Below, one piece after another: positions 29,016 to 39,008 of a DNA stretch of 64,000 bases. The DNA is from Chloroflexota bacterium. Lineage in GTDB: Bacteria; Chloroflexota; Anaerolineae; UBA2200. Where the stretch lies: positions 1 through 64,000 of the forward strand of contig JAUWJD010000006.1 of assembly GCA_030607875.1 (NCBI GenBank), in the 5' to 3' direction. How positions within the stretch are numbered: the first letter of the stretch is position 1; each line of letters starts with the position of its first letter. The translations under genes and the position numbers were made by a program. The notes under the pieces are model-generated. The model did no database searches, had not been told where the DNA came from, and saw only the letters and a list, made by a program, of their open reading frames with translations.

Positions 29016-29044
29016 TTGACCGAACGCGGGATTTCTGCTAACAT
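29016..29044 (+). promoter_or_regulatory. sigma70-like promoter (TTGACC-17-TAACAT)
   Basis: Immediately upstream of the response regulator. Confidence 0.5.
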
Positions 29045-29074
29045 CAGGAGGAGACATTCTGCCAGGAGGAACCG

Positions 29075-29761
29075 ATGTCTGCCAGGATCCTGATCGTGGA
29101 TGACGAGCCAGCCATTGTGGACATGCTGGCCTATAACCTGCGGCGAGCCAACTACCAGGTGATCATCGCCCAGGATGGCGAGGAGGCGCTGACCAAGGCC
29201 CTGCAGGAGCAGCCTGATTTGATCATTCTCGACCTGATGCTGCCCCGGTTGGATGGGCTGGAAGTGTGCCGGGCCTTGCGCCGGAAGCGCGATGTGCCCA
29301 TCATCATGCTCACCGCCCGCGATGCCGAAGTGGACCGGGTGGTAGGCCTGGAGTTGGGGGCCGATGACTACGTGGTCAAGCCCTTCAGTGTGCGCGAACT
29401 GATGGCCCGGGTGAAGAGCGTGCTGCGTCGGACTGCGCCGCGACCGGAGGAGACGGCGCCAGATACGATCCGCGCCGGCGCGTTGACGGTGGATGCTGCC
29501 TGCCACGAGGCCAGATGGCGCGACATCGAACTGGAGCTCACTGCCCTGGAGTTCAATCTGCTGTACACCTTGGCCCGTCACGCCGACCGGGTGTTGAGCC
29601 GGGAACAACTACTGGAGCAAGTATGGGGCTACAGTTATTATGGCGATCTGCGGGCGGTGGATGCTGCCATCAAGCGTCTGCGGGCCAAGCTGCGCCAGAC
29701 CGCGCCTGAAGCTGAAGTCATCGTGACCGTGCGCGGCGTGGGCTACAAGCTAACCGCGTAG
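29075..29761 (+). CDS. OmpR/PhoB-family response regulator
   Basis: ILIVDDEPAIVDMLAYNLRRANYQV...DLIILDLMLPRLDGLEVCRALR; winged-helix C-term. Confidence 0.96.
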   Translation: MSARILIVDDEPAIVDMLAYNLRRANYQVIIAQDGEEALTKALQEQPDLIILDLMLPRLDGLEVCRALRRKRDVPIIMLTARDAEVDRVVGLELGADDYVVKPFSVRELMARVKSVLRRTAPRPEETAPDTIRAGALTVDAACHEARWRDIELELTALEFNLLYTLARHADRVLSREQLLEQVWGYSYYGDLRAVDAAIKRLRAKLRQTAPEAEVIVTVRGVGYKLTA

Positions 29762-29773
29762 GGAGCAAAGCCG

Positions 29774-31321
29774 ATGTTCTCTAGCCCTTTGACTCCGCTC
29801 AGGACCAGTATCCGCACTCGGCTGACCTTCAGCCATCTGGCGGTGATCATCGTGGCCATGAGTCTCTCTGGGCTTCTGTTGCTGTCTCTCCTGGAGCGAT
29901 ACTTTCTACAGGCCATGGAAGACAGTCTCATCGCCCAGGCGCGGATCACGGCTCAGGCCCTCATCCCCGGGGCGAGAACCGAAGGCCCGCCCATTGAGGT
30001 TCCGGCCCCGGCCTTTAACACCCTCCAGCAACAGCAGAGCAACATCTCTCTCCAGACTCAGAATGTCGCCCCACCGGTCGGGGACGTTTCCCTGGGCGAC
30101 CTGGATTTGGCCTATCTTGCCAACGCCTCGCTTCAACTCAGTTCTCAATTGGACACCCGTATCCGTATTCTGGATGCCCTAGGGGTGGTGCTGGTGGATT
30201 CGCGGCAAGAGGAACAGAGCGCAGATCTGCGGGCCGATTCACTGGTAGGCCAGGCGCTGGAGGGGCGATACGCCAGCCGAATTGCTCAGGCTGACCGGGC
30301 GGAGGAGACTGCTATGCATCTGGCCCTGCCGGTGCTGGTCGAGGGCCAGTTGGTGGGAGTGGTCTATCTCAGCCAACCCTTGCGTGACGTGACAGCCGTG
30401 TTGCACGACCTGCGCACGCGGTGGCTGCTGTCCACGGCCGTTGCCCTTCTCCTGTCGGGCGTGGTGGGCTGGTTGCTGTCACGGGCCATCGCCAGCCCGT
30501 TGCGGCAACTGACAGCGGCTGCCGGGGCCGTGGCCGGGGGACAACTCGATCAACAGGTTCCGGTTCGCTCCCGTGATGAGCTGGGCCGCTTGAGTCAGGC
30601 CTTCAACGAGATGACCGCCCGCCTGCGAGCGGCACGCCAGATGCAGGTGGACTTTGTGGCCAACGTATCCCACGAATTGCGCACTCCATTGACAGCCATC
30701 AAGGGGTTGGTGGAAACCCTGCGCGATGGCGCGGTGGACGACCCCCAGGTGCGCAACCGCTTTCTGGAGACTGTGGAGGGCGAAACCGACCGTCTCATCC
30801 GGCTGGTCAACGATCTACTGGTCCTGTCTCGCGCTGACTCTGAGGCGCTCAACCTGCAACGTGATTCGGTAGACCTAGCGCAACTGGTCCGAGCCACAGT
30901 GAGCCGGTTGGCACCTCAGGCCAAGGCGCGGGGGCTGGTCTGGCGAGTGGAGACCAGCCCTGACTCCCTGTTGGTGTGGGCCGATCCTGACCGCATCGAG
31001 CAGGTTCTGGTCAACCTGCTGGACAACGCCATCAAATACTCCCGGCCTGGGGGCACGGTGACAGTCAGCGTGGATGGCGAGCAGGGACAGCCGGTGCGGG
31101 TACAGGTGCAGGACGAGGGTGTCGGCATTCCGGCGCAAGACGTGGCCCGCATCGGCCAGCGGTTCTACCGGGCCGACAAGGCCCGCTCGCGCACTGAGGG
31201 CGGCAGCGGACTGGGCCTGGCCATCGCCCAGGCTCTGGTCCAAGCCCACGGCGGCCAGTTGTGGCTGGAGAGCCAGGAGGGCCAGGGTACCCTCGTAACG
31301 TTCACCCTGCCATCTTCGTAG
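29774..31321 (+). CDS. Sensor histidine kinase (HAMP, HisKA, HATPase)
   Basis: FVANVSHELRTPLTAIKGLVETLRDGA...VNLLDNAIKYS...GGSGLGLAIAQALV. Confidence 0.96.
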   Translation: MFSSPLTPLRTSIRTRLTFSHLAVIIVAMSLSGLLLLSLLERYFLQAMEDSLIAQARITAQALIPGARTEGPPIEVPAPAFNTLQQQQSNISLQTQNVAPPVGDVSLGDLDLAYLANASLQLSSQLDTRIRILDALGVVLVDSRQEEQSADLRADSLVGQALEGRYASRIAQADRAEETAMHLALPVLVEGQLVGVVYLSQPLRDVTAVLHDLRTRWLLSTAVALLLSGVVGWLLSRAIASPLRQLTAAAGAVAGGQLDQQVPVRSRDELGRLSQAFNEMTARLRAARQMQVDFVANVSHELRTPLTAIKGLVETLRDGAVDDPQVRNRFLETVEGETDRLIRLVNDLLVLSRADSEALNLQRDSVDLAQLVRATVSRLAPQAKARGLVWRVETSPDSLLVWADPDRIEQVLVNLLDNAIKYSRPGGTVTVSVDGEQGQPVRVQVQDEGVGIPAQDVARIGQRFYRADKARSRTEGGSGLGLAIAQALVQAHGGQLWLESQEGQGTLVTFTLPSS

Positions 31322-31509
31322 TTATTCTCCCCCATACTCTCATACCCTCTTTCTCCCCTGTGTCCCTTTCGTGCTTCTCATCTGCCCTCAGATTATCATC
31401 CCCTCGTCACACACCTGCCACATAGCCAGGCCACAATGTAAGGGCTTGATGCAAGAGAACGTTTTGCGGCACAACCACACTTGGCTTCGTTCAAAAGGAG
31501 GGACGAACG

Positions 31510-32268
31510 ATGAAAGCAAGAATCGTCAGTATTGTCGGCGTTTCGCTTATCTTGACCTTCGCGCTTTGTGCCTGGACGGGGGAGCAGCCGGTGTCCCATG
31601 AACCTCGTCTCATCACAGTAACCGGAGACGCCAAAGTCCGGGTTGTTCCCGACGAGGTTCTCCTCACCCTGGGCGTGGAAACCTGGGACAAGGATCTTGT
31701 CGTGGCCAAGGACCAGAATGATGCAATCGTCAACAAGGTGCTGGGCCTGGCTGCGGACTATGCCATTGATCCCCAGCATGTCCAAATCGACTATGTCAAT
31801 ATCGAGCCGTGGTATCGTCACGGCACGTATGAGGAACAGGATTTTTTAGGGTTCTTTGTACGCAAAACGATTGTCATCACGCTCAGAGACATCTCCAAGT
31901 TCGAGGATCTGCTGACCGATGTGCTTGGCGTCGGCGTCAACTACGTCCAAGGGATTCAGTTTCGTACTACACAACTGAGGAAGTATCGAGATGAGGCCCG
32001 TGCGCTGGCCATCAAAGCCGCCCGGGAAAAGGCCATCGCTCTGGCCGGGGAGTTGGGCCAAAAGGTGGGTGAACCTCACGTGATCCGCGAAGACCAAGGT
32101 GGCTGGTGGTCCGGCTACGGTGCATGGTGGGGTTCTCGTTGGGGTGCAGCGATGACTCAAAACGTGATTCAGGAACTTGGCGGAGCTTCCTCAGCAACAG
32201 GCACCGTGGCGCCCGGCCAAATCAGTGTCCAGGCCAGGGTCGCGGTAACCTTTCAACTGGAGATCTAG
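31510..32268 (+). CDS. SIMPL-domain (DUF541) secreted protein
   Basis: RLITVTGDAKVRVVPDEVLLTLGVETWDKDL...AREKAIALAGELGQKVGEP. Confidence 0.9.
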   Translation: MKARIVSIVGVSLILTFALCAWTGEQPVSHEPRLITVTGDAKVRVVPDEVLLTLGVETWDKDLVVAKDQNDAIVNKVLGLAADYAIDPQHVQIDYVNIEPWYRHGTYEEQDFLGFFVRKTIVITLRDISKFEDLLTDVLGVGVNYVQGIQFRTTQLRKYRDEARALAIKAAREKAIALAGELGQKVGEPHVIREDQGGWWSGYGAWWGSRWGAAMTQNVIQELGGASSATGTVAPGQISVQARVAVTFQLEI

Positions 32269-32289
32269 TCCTGTATCGTCAAGTTCTAC

Positions 32290-32455
32290 TGCTTCGTGCA
32301 TCAACCGTTCGTGCTCCGGATGTGCTCTGCATGCCCCGTGGGCACCTGCGGGTGGCCGCCAAAAGGTCTCGTCGCCGAAGGTCTTGGCGAAGACAAGGCC
32401 GAAGGCGACAGCCGAAGGGTCCCGCACCGACGGGATGGCTCGACGGGATTGCTAG
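32290..32455 (+). repeat. Interspersed repeat R2, copy 2
   Basis: Inverted match to 5270-5400, with an extra internal segment AAAAGGTCTCGTCGCCGAAGGTCTTGGCGAAGACAAGG. Confidence 0.93.
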
Positions 32456-32549
32456 AGCTCTCTAGCTGGGTTATTGTGTGAAAACGGCCGCTTGAGTTTA
32501 GCGACCTTCGGCGCAGCACTCTGCAAGAGTGGCATAAGGAGGTGTGATC

Positions 32550-34829
32550 ATGCGCAAGGTGATTCTGATTCTGTTGGTGAGTGTGTTGTGGTTCAACGTG
32601 GGCGGTGGACCTGCCCTGGCCGACGGCATGTTCGTGCCCGATGCCCTCAGCCCCGACTACTTGGTCGTGCGTTATCACCACGTCACGGTCCGCATTGAGA
32701 ACGGCCACGCCGTGACGCGAGTGGAACAGGAATTCTACAATCCCTACGACTTCCGGGTGGAGGGGCGCTACCTGTTCCCCGTGCCGCCGGAGGCCATCCT
32801 GTCTCGTTTCCTGGCTGTGGTAGACGGCCAGCGGCAGCAGGTGACCCGCCAGGACGCGGCCACGACTAACGACGCCCTGTACGCTATCGTGGCCCAACGG
32901 CGCGATCCCTCGCTGCTGCAATACGCCGATTGGGAGACCCTGGCCTTTGACCTCAGCCTTCCGCCTGGCGGCTCGCGCCAAATGACCCTGGAGTACGAAG
33001 AAGTGTTGGTGCCCAGCGGCGGATTGTACCGCTATCGCTACGTCCTGAGCACCGAACGCTATTCGTTCCAAGTGCTGGAGGAGGTGTCGCTGGCCGTGGA
33101 TCTTCACTCGTCGTCCGGCCTGGCCAGCCTGTACTCCTCGACCCATGCGGTGACCACCGAGAGGCTGGGGCTAGGCCGGGCGCGGGTAACCTGGGAGGCC
33201 CAATTCATCCGACCTACCGAAGACTTTGAGTTGTTCTTCGCTCCGGCCGAGGATGGCTTTGGAGGTGGCCTACTCACCGGCCAGCGCAACGGCCACGACC
33301 ATTTCCTGTTCCTCTTTTCACCGCAAGTCGAGCCGCTCCGGACCACCTACCTGCCCAAAGACATCGTGTTCGTCATGGACCGCGCGGGCAGCATGGGCGG
33401 CGAGAAGATCGAGCAAGCGCGCTACGGCCTGCACTTTGTCCTGAGCCAACTTGGCGAGGATGACCGGTTTTCCATCATCAGCTTTGATGATCAAATCTCG
33501 GCCTTTGACCAGAGCTTGCAGCCGGTGGACAAACGCACCTTGCAGAGCGCCCATCGCTACGTGGACCGGCTGTCTGCCGGGGGCTGGACGGACCTGGAGG
33601 CAGCTTTGCAGACCGGGCTAGAGGTTCTGGAGCGCAGCGAGGAACGGGAGTCATCCCGGATGGTCGTCTTTCTGACCGACGGCCTGCCCACGGCCGGCAT
33701 CACCGATGGGGAACTCATCGCTCACCTTGTGACCCAGACCAACGCCCGGCTCGCGGCTCGCCTGCACGTCTTTGGCGTGGGCTATGACATCAACACCCAC
33801 CTACTCGACCGCCTGGCCGCCGACAACGGAGGCACGGTAACCTATGTTCAGCCCGACGAGAACCTGGAACTGGCCCTGACCGAGTTCTACGGGAAGATCG
33901 CCCACCCCGTGCTGACCGACGTGCAGGTCGAGTTTGAGGGCCTGGAAGCCAACGCACTCTATCCTGGAGCACTGCCCGACCTGTTCCAGGGCTCCAGCCT
34001 GCTACTGACCGGTCGCTATCGAGCCACAGGCGACACGGCCACTGTGCGGGTGCGCGGCCGGGCCGGGGCCGAAAGGCGTGAGTACGTCTACCACTTTGAC
34101 CTGAACCAGGCCGGCGGTCGCGACTTTGTGCCCCGGCTATGGGCCACCCGGCGGGTGGGTGCGCTTCTGGATCAGGTACGGGTGGAAGGCGAGAGCCAGG
34201 CGCTGGTGGAAGAAATCCGGGAACTGGGTCTGAGCTACGGCCTGGTCACTCCTTACACCACTTTTGTCATCGAAGGCCAGGCCGACGGAGCAGCCTCAGC
34301 GGCCAACATGGCTCTGTATAACTCGGCTGACCTGAACCAGGCCTCGGGCCGGACCACGATCCAGGCCCGCGTCCAGAACCAGGCCTATCAGCAGGCGGCC
34401 CAGGCCAATCTGGCCAGCGGGGCCAACATAGTGCACCAAGGACAGCGCAGCCTGGCCCAGGTGGGTAGCCAGAACGTGGACTTGGCGCTGCTGCAGGGAC
34501 AGAAGCCTCCGTCGGGCCCGATCACCGTCGAGTGGATAAGCCGCAACGTCGGCGTTGACCGCACGGTGGATTTTGGCTCGGAGGAGTATTTTGCCCTGGC
34601 CGAGGATCCGGCTGCCCGGACCTTCCTGCAAAGTGGTCCCAACGTAGTCTTCACTTACCAGGGGCAGGTCATCTCCGTCCAGGATCCAGAACATCAGGGC
34701 GATCAATCCGGCAGCGCGGATGTCGCAGCAACCAGTCAGGCTCCAGCAAATCAGGGCCGTCGTTCAACCAGCTTGGTTCTCCACGCGATAACGATGCTGC
34801 TGGACTTGTTCTTGGGTTTTGTGCCCTGA
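32550..34829 (+). CDS. VIT + von Willebrand A domain secreted protein
   Basis: VRIENGHAVTRVEQEFYNPYDFRVEGRYLFPVPPEA (VIT); DIVFVMDRAGSMGGEKIEQARYGL (VWA MIDAS-like). Confidence 0.93.
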   Translation: MRKVILILLVSVLWFNVGGGPALADGMFVPDALSPDYLVVRYHHVTVRIENGHAVTRVEQEFYNPYDFRVEGRYLFPVPPEAILSRFLAVVDGQRQQVTRQDAATTNDALYAIVAQRRDPSLLQYADWETLAFDLSLPPGGSRQMTLEYEEVLVPSGGLYRYRYVLSTERYSFQVLEEVSLAVDLHSSSGLASLYSSTHAVTTERLGLGRARVTWEAQFIRPTEDFELFFAPAEDGFGGGLLTGQRNGHDHFLFLFSPQVEPLRTTYLPKDIVFVMDRAGSMGGEKIEQARYGLHFVLSQLGEDDRFSIISFDDQISAFDQSLQPVDKRTLQSAHRYVDRLSAGGWTDLEAALQTGLEVLERSEERESSRMVVFLTDGLPTAGITDGELIAHLVTQTNARLAARLHVFGVGYDINTHLLDRLAADNGGTVTYVQPDENLELALTEFYGKIAHPVLTDVQVEFEGLEANALYPGALPDLFQGSSLLLTGRYRATGDTATVRVRGRAGAERREYVYHFDLNQAGGRDFVPRLWATRRVGALLDQVRVEGESQALVEEIRELGLSYGLVTPYTTFVIEGQADGAASAANMALYNSADLNQASGRTTIQARVQNQAYQQAAQANLASGANIVHQGQRSLAQVGSQNVDLALLQGQKPPSGPITVEWISRNVGVDRTVDFGSEEYFALAEDPAARTFLQSGPNVVFTYQGQVISVQDPEHQGDQSGSADVAATSQAPANQGRRSTSLVLHAITMLLDLFLGFVP

Positions 34830-34929
34830 TGCTGCAATGGCGATGTTGCTGGGCTTGGTAGCTGAAGAACCACGTTTTCCTGCAAAGCAGCAAACGGCAG
34901 GCTTGACTGCCACGGCAAACAACATCAGG

Positions 34930-35055
34930 GGTTGCGGAGCGTCCTGAGCATAGCGAGAGGCTGCGCTTGCGGTGGCCGGTGATCATCCCTGGCGAGCAGG
35001 TGCACTCTTTCAGCGCATCACCACAATAGCCGCACGAGCAGGGGTTCGTGGCCGA
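34930..35055 (-). repeat. ComM/YifB-derived fragment A3
   Basis: Minus: [30 protein letters not shown]. Confidence 0.88.
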
Positions 35056-35224
35056 TCGAGCATAGGGCTGACCTGAATGCGGCACGGTTTGAAGGTTGCG
35101 CTTCGATGTGTGTCAATCGTGTGGGCCTTTCCTGTGCGGGCCGTACTGGATTGTTTCGGCTCCCCCTCCGCTGCGCTTCAGGGATACGCACTCCAGCTTC
35201 CGTATCTTTCGCGGCTCTTGCGGG

Positions 35225-35517
35225 CTAGATCTGCCTTCGTGGACAGTGTTGGATAGTCTCCGCTAGATGATGTGTCTTGATCTCCAGTGCACCCTCCAGA
35301 TCAACGATGATACGGGCCAGCTTGACGCTTCGCCTGCGGTGGAAGGCTCTGGCGCTCATGCCCAGTTGCGTCAAGGCCGCGCGCAGCCCTGCCCGACCCC
35401 GCCTCACTAATGGCGGGACTTTGCAGATGGCAGGACGCCTCAGTCCTGTCGTCCTGAGACAGGGCGAGACAGGGCAAGCGGCAGGCTCTTGCCGGCGTCG
35501 TCCGTGCGTTTCGCCTT
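35225..35517 (-). repeat. ComM/YifB-derived fragment B1 with nested hairpin insertion
   Basis: Minus: DDAGKSL + insert + RAALTQLGMSARAFHRRRSVKLARIIVDLEGALEIKTHHLAETIQHCPRRQI*. Confidence 0.92.
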
Positions 35518-35531
35518 CAAGTCGAAGCCGC

Positions 35532-36371
35532 TCAGAGGCCTGCCTTGTACGAGACGATGCCGATAATGCCCGGCCCTCCGTGCACGGTCAAGGAACAGGC
35601 CAGGTCTACGACGTGCATCTCGTGGCAACTGAAGTTGTCCTCCAGCCGCGCCCTCAGAGCCTCCGCCTCGTCGTGGGCTTCAGCGTGGATCATGGCCAAC
35701 TTCACCGGCTCAGTGGTGCCCACTGCCTGCGCCGTCAGCTCCACCAGCCGATCGATGGCCTTGCCCCTGGTGCGCACCTTCTCAAAGGCCTCCAGGACGC
35801 CGTCTTCCACCTTGATGATGGGCTTTACACTTAACAGCGAGGCCAGCGCACCGGACAGCTTGCCCACGCGCCCGCTTCTCTGGAGGTACTTCATGGTGGC
35901 CGGGGTGAAATAAAGGTGCGTCCTCGACCTTATCCCTTCCAGGAGCTGGAGGATTTCCCCCATGCTCTTCCCCTCCTCGGCGGCCCGGGCGGCAGCTAGC
36001 ACCTGATAGCCGGTGCCCATGGAGATCGAGAGCGAGTCAAAGACCTCGACGTCGGCATCGGGCAGCATGGACTTGGCCAGCACCGCCGATTGATAGGTCC
36101 CGCTGTGTTTGGAGGTGACGACGATGGTGAGGATAGAGTGGCCTTGTCCCGCCAACGGCTTATAGACCTCGACCAGCTGGCCCGGCGATGGCTGTGACGA
36201 CGTGGGTATGCACTCCTCGAGCTTGCGGAAGAAGGTGGGGCGGTCAATGTCAATCCCCTCCCGGTAGGTCTCGTGGGCGAACTGGATGTTGATGGGCACC
36301 ACCCGAATGTCGTATCGCTCCAGCAATTGCTGAGGGACATCGGCAGTGCTGTCGGTGACAATCTTGATCAT
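35532..36371 (-). CDS. DegV family (fatty acid-binding) protein
   Basis: MIKIVTDSTADVPQQLLERYDIRVVPINIQFAHETYREGIDIDRPTFFRKLEE...PTSSQPSPGQLVEVY. Confidence 0.95.
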   Translation of the reverse strand: MIKIVTDSTADVPQQLLERYDIRVVPINIQFAHETYREGIDIDRPTFFRKLEECIPTSSQPSPGQLVEVYKPLAGQGHSILTIVVTSKHSGTYQSAVLAKSMLPDADVEVFDSLSISMGTGYQVLAAARAAEEGKSMGEILQLLEGIRSRTHLYFTPATMKYLQRSGRVGKLSGALASLLSVKPIIKVEDGVLEAFEKVRTRGKAIDRLVELTAQAVGTTEPVKLAMIHAEAHDEAEALRARLEDNFSCHEMHVVDLACSLTVHGGPGIIGIVSYKAGL

Positions 36372-36666
36372 CGGTAGAACCTCCTTCTCAGGTTGCATTC
36401 CGCTACGACGGCTGCGGTCATGGCGTTCGCCGACCGCTACGGCATCGATGTCCTTGCAGTTCAAGTCCTCGGGGCAGTGGGTGGCACGGTAGCCGGCGAT
36501 GACGGTGAGGATGGCGGGATAGAGACCTTAGCTTACTGGTAGATGGATAGCACACGGGGCAGATTGTGGTGCAACCCATCACCCCTACCAGGGCGGGGTC
36601 AGCATCCCTCGCAATGATCCCACTCGCCCGCTCTATGCAAAATAGAACACCGAAGGGCAACCACAG

Positions 36667-37200
36667 TTACTCTGCCTCTGGGTAGCGGGCGACGGCTTGG
36701 CAAAGTCCGGAGCGTGCCAGCTTGAGGATGCGCCCTTCGCCGGGCGCAGGATGCAGTAGAAGGCTCGGGCGATCATGCCAAACTGGGTCATGGCCGCTTG
36801 CGTCCCGCTCTGCGACCGCAGGCAAAGTCCTACCATTTGTCGGGCAGGGAAGTCCCCAGAGTCGAGCGGAGGGGCGGGGCAGCGCGCAGCCCTGGCCCAC
36901 AGATGCCAGGACGCCTCAGTCCTGTCGTCCCGAGACAGGGCAAGCGGCCCCGCCGGACTGATGGCGGGATGCCTCAGTCCTGTCGTCCTGAGACAGGGCA
37001 AGTACAGGCTCCTACCAGCGTCGTTCAGCGCGCAGTACTCGCGTACTTCCGCTGGGCCTACACTTGAATCTGCGCTGGCCCACTCCGCTGCGCTTGCTCT
37101 GGTCTTTGCGCCACCTCTGGTCTTTACGCCAGAGGCGTAAACGGGAGGCGTATACAGCTAGGACTGGGCAAGCGCAGCTGTGGCGGCATTGCACAACAGA
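36667..37200 (-). repeat. ComM/YifB-derived fragment B2 with multiple nested insertions
   Basis: Minus pieces LLCNA ... VGPAEVREYCALNDAGRSL ... AAMTQFGMIARAFY ... RILKLAR in order, separated by insertions. Confidence 0.85.
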
Positions 37201-37428
37201 GGCACATTGCCATTACACCGCCGAGATCACCCGCGAGGCGCTGGTGCTGTGCCTCACGTGCCTTCTCCGCAGGCGAGCGGATGTTGGCCCTTGGTCCACC
37301 CAGCCGATCACCGGCGAGCTTGGTGTTCGCCTCGCTCGACGAGGGATGCTTCGCGTCTGAAGCCGCCTCACAGAACGAAAAGCCGCTGCCGGCTTGAGTG
37401 TAGGCGTTGGTCGAGGCACCAGTCTCCG

Positions 37429-38454
37429 CTAGGGCGTCGGCGCTGCGAACTCGACCAGTGTCTCTATCGCAGCGGCCTGCAACTCTTCTGCGAACCAGGC
37501 CTGGAAGTTCTCCTGTTGGGCCTGCTCGAGCAACGCCGGGTCCAGAAGCCGCGTTTCTTTGTCCAGGACCTGGATGATGTGGTAGCCAAACTCACTCTGC
37601 ACCAGGTCGCTGATCGCGCCGACATCCAGGGAGAAGGCCGCCTCGTCAAACTCGGGCACCATCATGCCCCGTGGGAACCAGCCCAGGTCACCGCCCTCAG
37701 CACCACTACCCGTGTCTGTCGAGTACTCCTGTGCCAGGTCGGCAAAGGCTTCGCCTGCTTCCAGCTTGTCCAGCACCTCCTGGCCCGTTTCTTCGCTGTC
37801 GACCAGGATGTGCGCCGCATGAACTTGTTCCGCCTCACCTGACCCGCCATGTGTCTGCAGTAGCCGTTGATAGACCAGATAGTCCGTGATGTCGTCCTCC
37901 ATGTCTTCCTGCGTCGAGCCGTTGGCGTCGAGAAAGTCTTCCCAGCTGTCGAACTGGCCGCTCTGCAGGACATCGGCCTGTACCTTGGCCAGTTCTGCTT
38001 CACGCGCAGCATCATCGATGACGATGCCCTCAGCAAGGGCAAGCTGCTTCGCCAGCTCCTCGTTGATCATCTGCTGCAGTATCTCGTCCTGGAAGGTGGG
38101 CAGGTAAGACACGGTCTGCTCGTCGTACCAGTCCAGGCTGTAGCTGTCGGTGACGGACTGCAACTGCCGCCGCAGCTCGCCCAGGTAGACCTCCTTGCCA
38201 ATGGGGGCGCCGTTCACAAACGCCACCACGTCGACCTCTGGCTGAATCACATTCTCCCAGGCCACGTCCATCCCGCCCACGGGCTGCCCAGGTTCCGAAG
38301 GGGGCGCTTCCGCGGTGGGTGGTTCTTCAGTGGGCACTGCGACGGTCGGCTCGGGCACCGCAGTTGGTGTTGGCGCTGTATCACTGCTGCAGGCTGCCAG
38401 AGCGCTGGCGCCCACGAGCAGTAGGGTGAAAAGAATATGTCTCCGACCCTTCAT
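37429..38454 (-). CDS. PpiC-type peptidyl-prolyl isomerase lipoprotein (SurA/PrsA-like)
   Basis: Lipobox LAACSS; HAAHILVDSEETGQEVLDKLEAGEAFADLAQEYSTDTGSGAEGGDLGWFPRGMMVPEFDEAAF. Confidence 0.95.
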   Translation of the reverse strand: MKGRRHILFTLLLVGASALAACSSDTAPTPTAVPEPTVAVPTEEPPTAEAPPSEPGQPVGGMDVAWENVIQPEVDVVAFVNGAPIGKEVYLGELRRQLQSVTDSYSLDWYDEQTVSYLPTFQDEILQQMINEELAKQLALAEGIVIDDAAREAELAKVQADVLQSGQFDSWEDFLDANGSTQEDMEDDITDYLVYQRLLQTHGGSGEAEQVHAAHILVDSEETGQEVLDKLEAGEAFADLAQEYSTDTGSGAEGGDLGWFPRGMMVPEFDEAAFSLDVGAISDLVQSEFGYHIIQVLDKETRLLDPALLEQAQQENFQAWFAEELQAAAIETLVEFAAPTP

Positions 38455-38892
38455 CGGGAATCAACCTCCGTTCTCAATACTGAAACAACAAGCGGCAAGC
38501 GCCTCCATATGAGCACTCGCCGGTTAGGATGGTAGGCTCAAACGAACCTACATGGCATAGTGTACTGCAGTTCGCACTAGGAAGCAAAGCAGGTGCAGAA
38601 TCCACCTGGGCGCATCGACGTTCACGCGCTGTGTCATTCTTAGCCGCCCGCGTGGCGGGCAGGCAAGTTCAGGTAAGCGTCTGTGGCACCGGCGAGAACC
38701 GGATGGTTGGCCCCTTGGCTCCCATGCTTCACTGCGCGCAGGACTCCCGCCCAAGCAATGGCGGGACGCTCCGCAGCCTCGCCCAACTGATGGCGAGATG
38801 CTCCGCGAATGCAGGTGTCGCTACGGGGACTTGCTCCGATCGCTTCAGGGATACGCCTTTCGCCGTGCCAAACGTTGCGAAGCTTGCAGGGC

Positions 38893-39005
38893 TCAGATTC
38901 GTCTGCGAGGCCGATACTGGATAGCCTCGGCTAGATGATGGGTCTGGATGTCCGCTGCCCCCTCCATGTCGGCGATGGTGCGAGCGCTCCGAACCAGCCG
39001 GATCA
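38893..39005 (-). repeat. ComM/YifB-derived fragment B3
   Basis: Minus: RSARTIADMEGAADIQTHHLAEAIQYRPRRRI*. Confidence 0.92.
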
Positions 39006-39008
39006 TGG

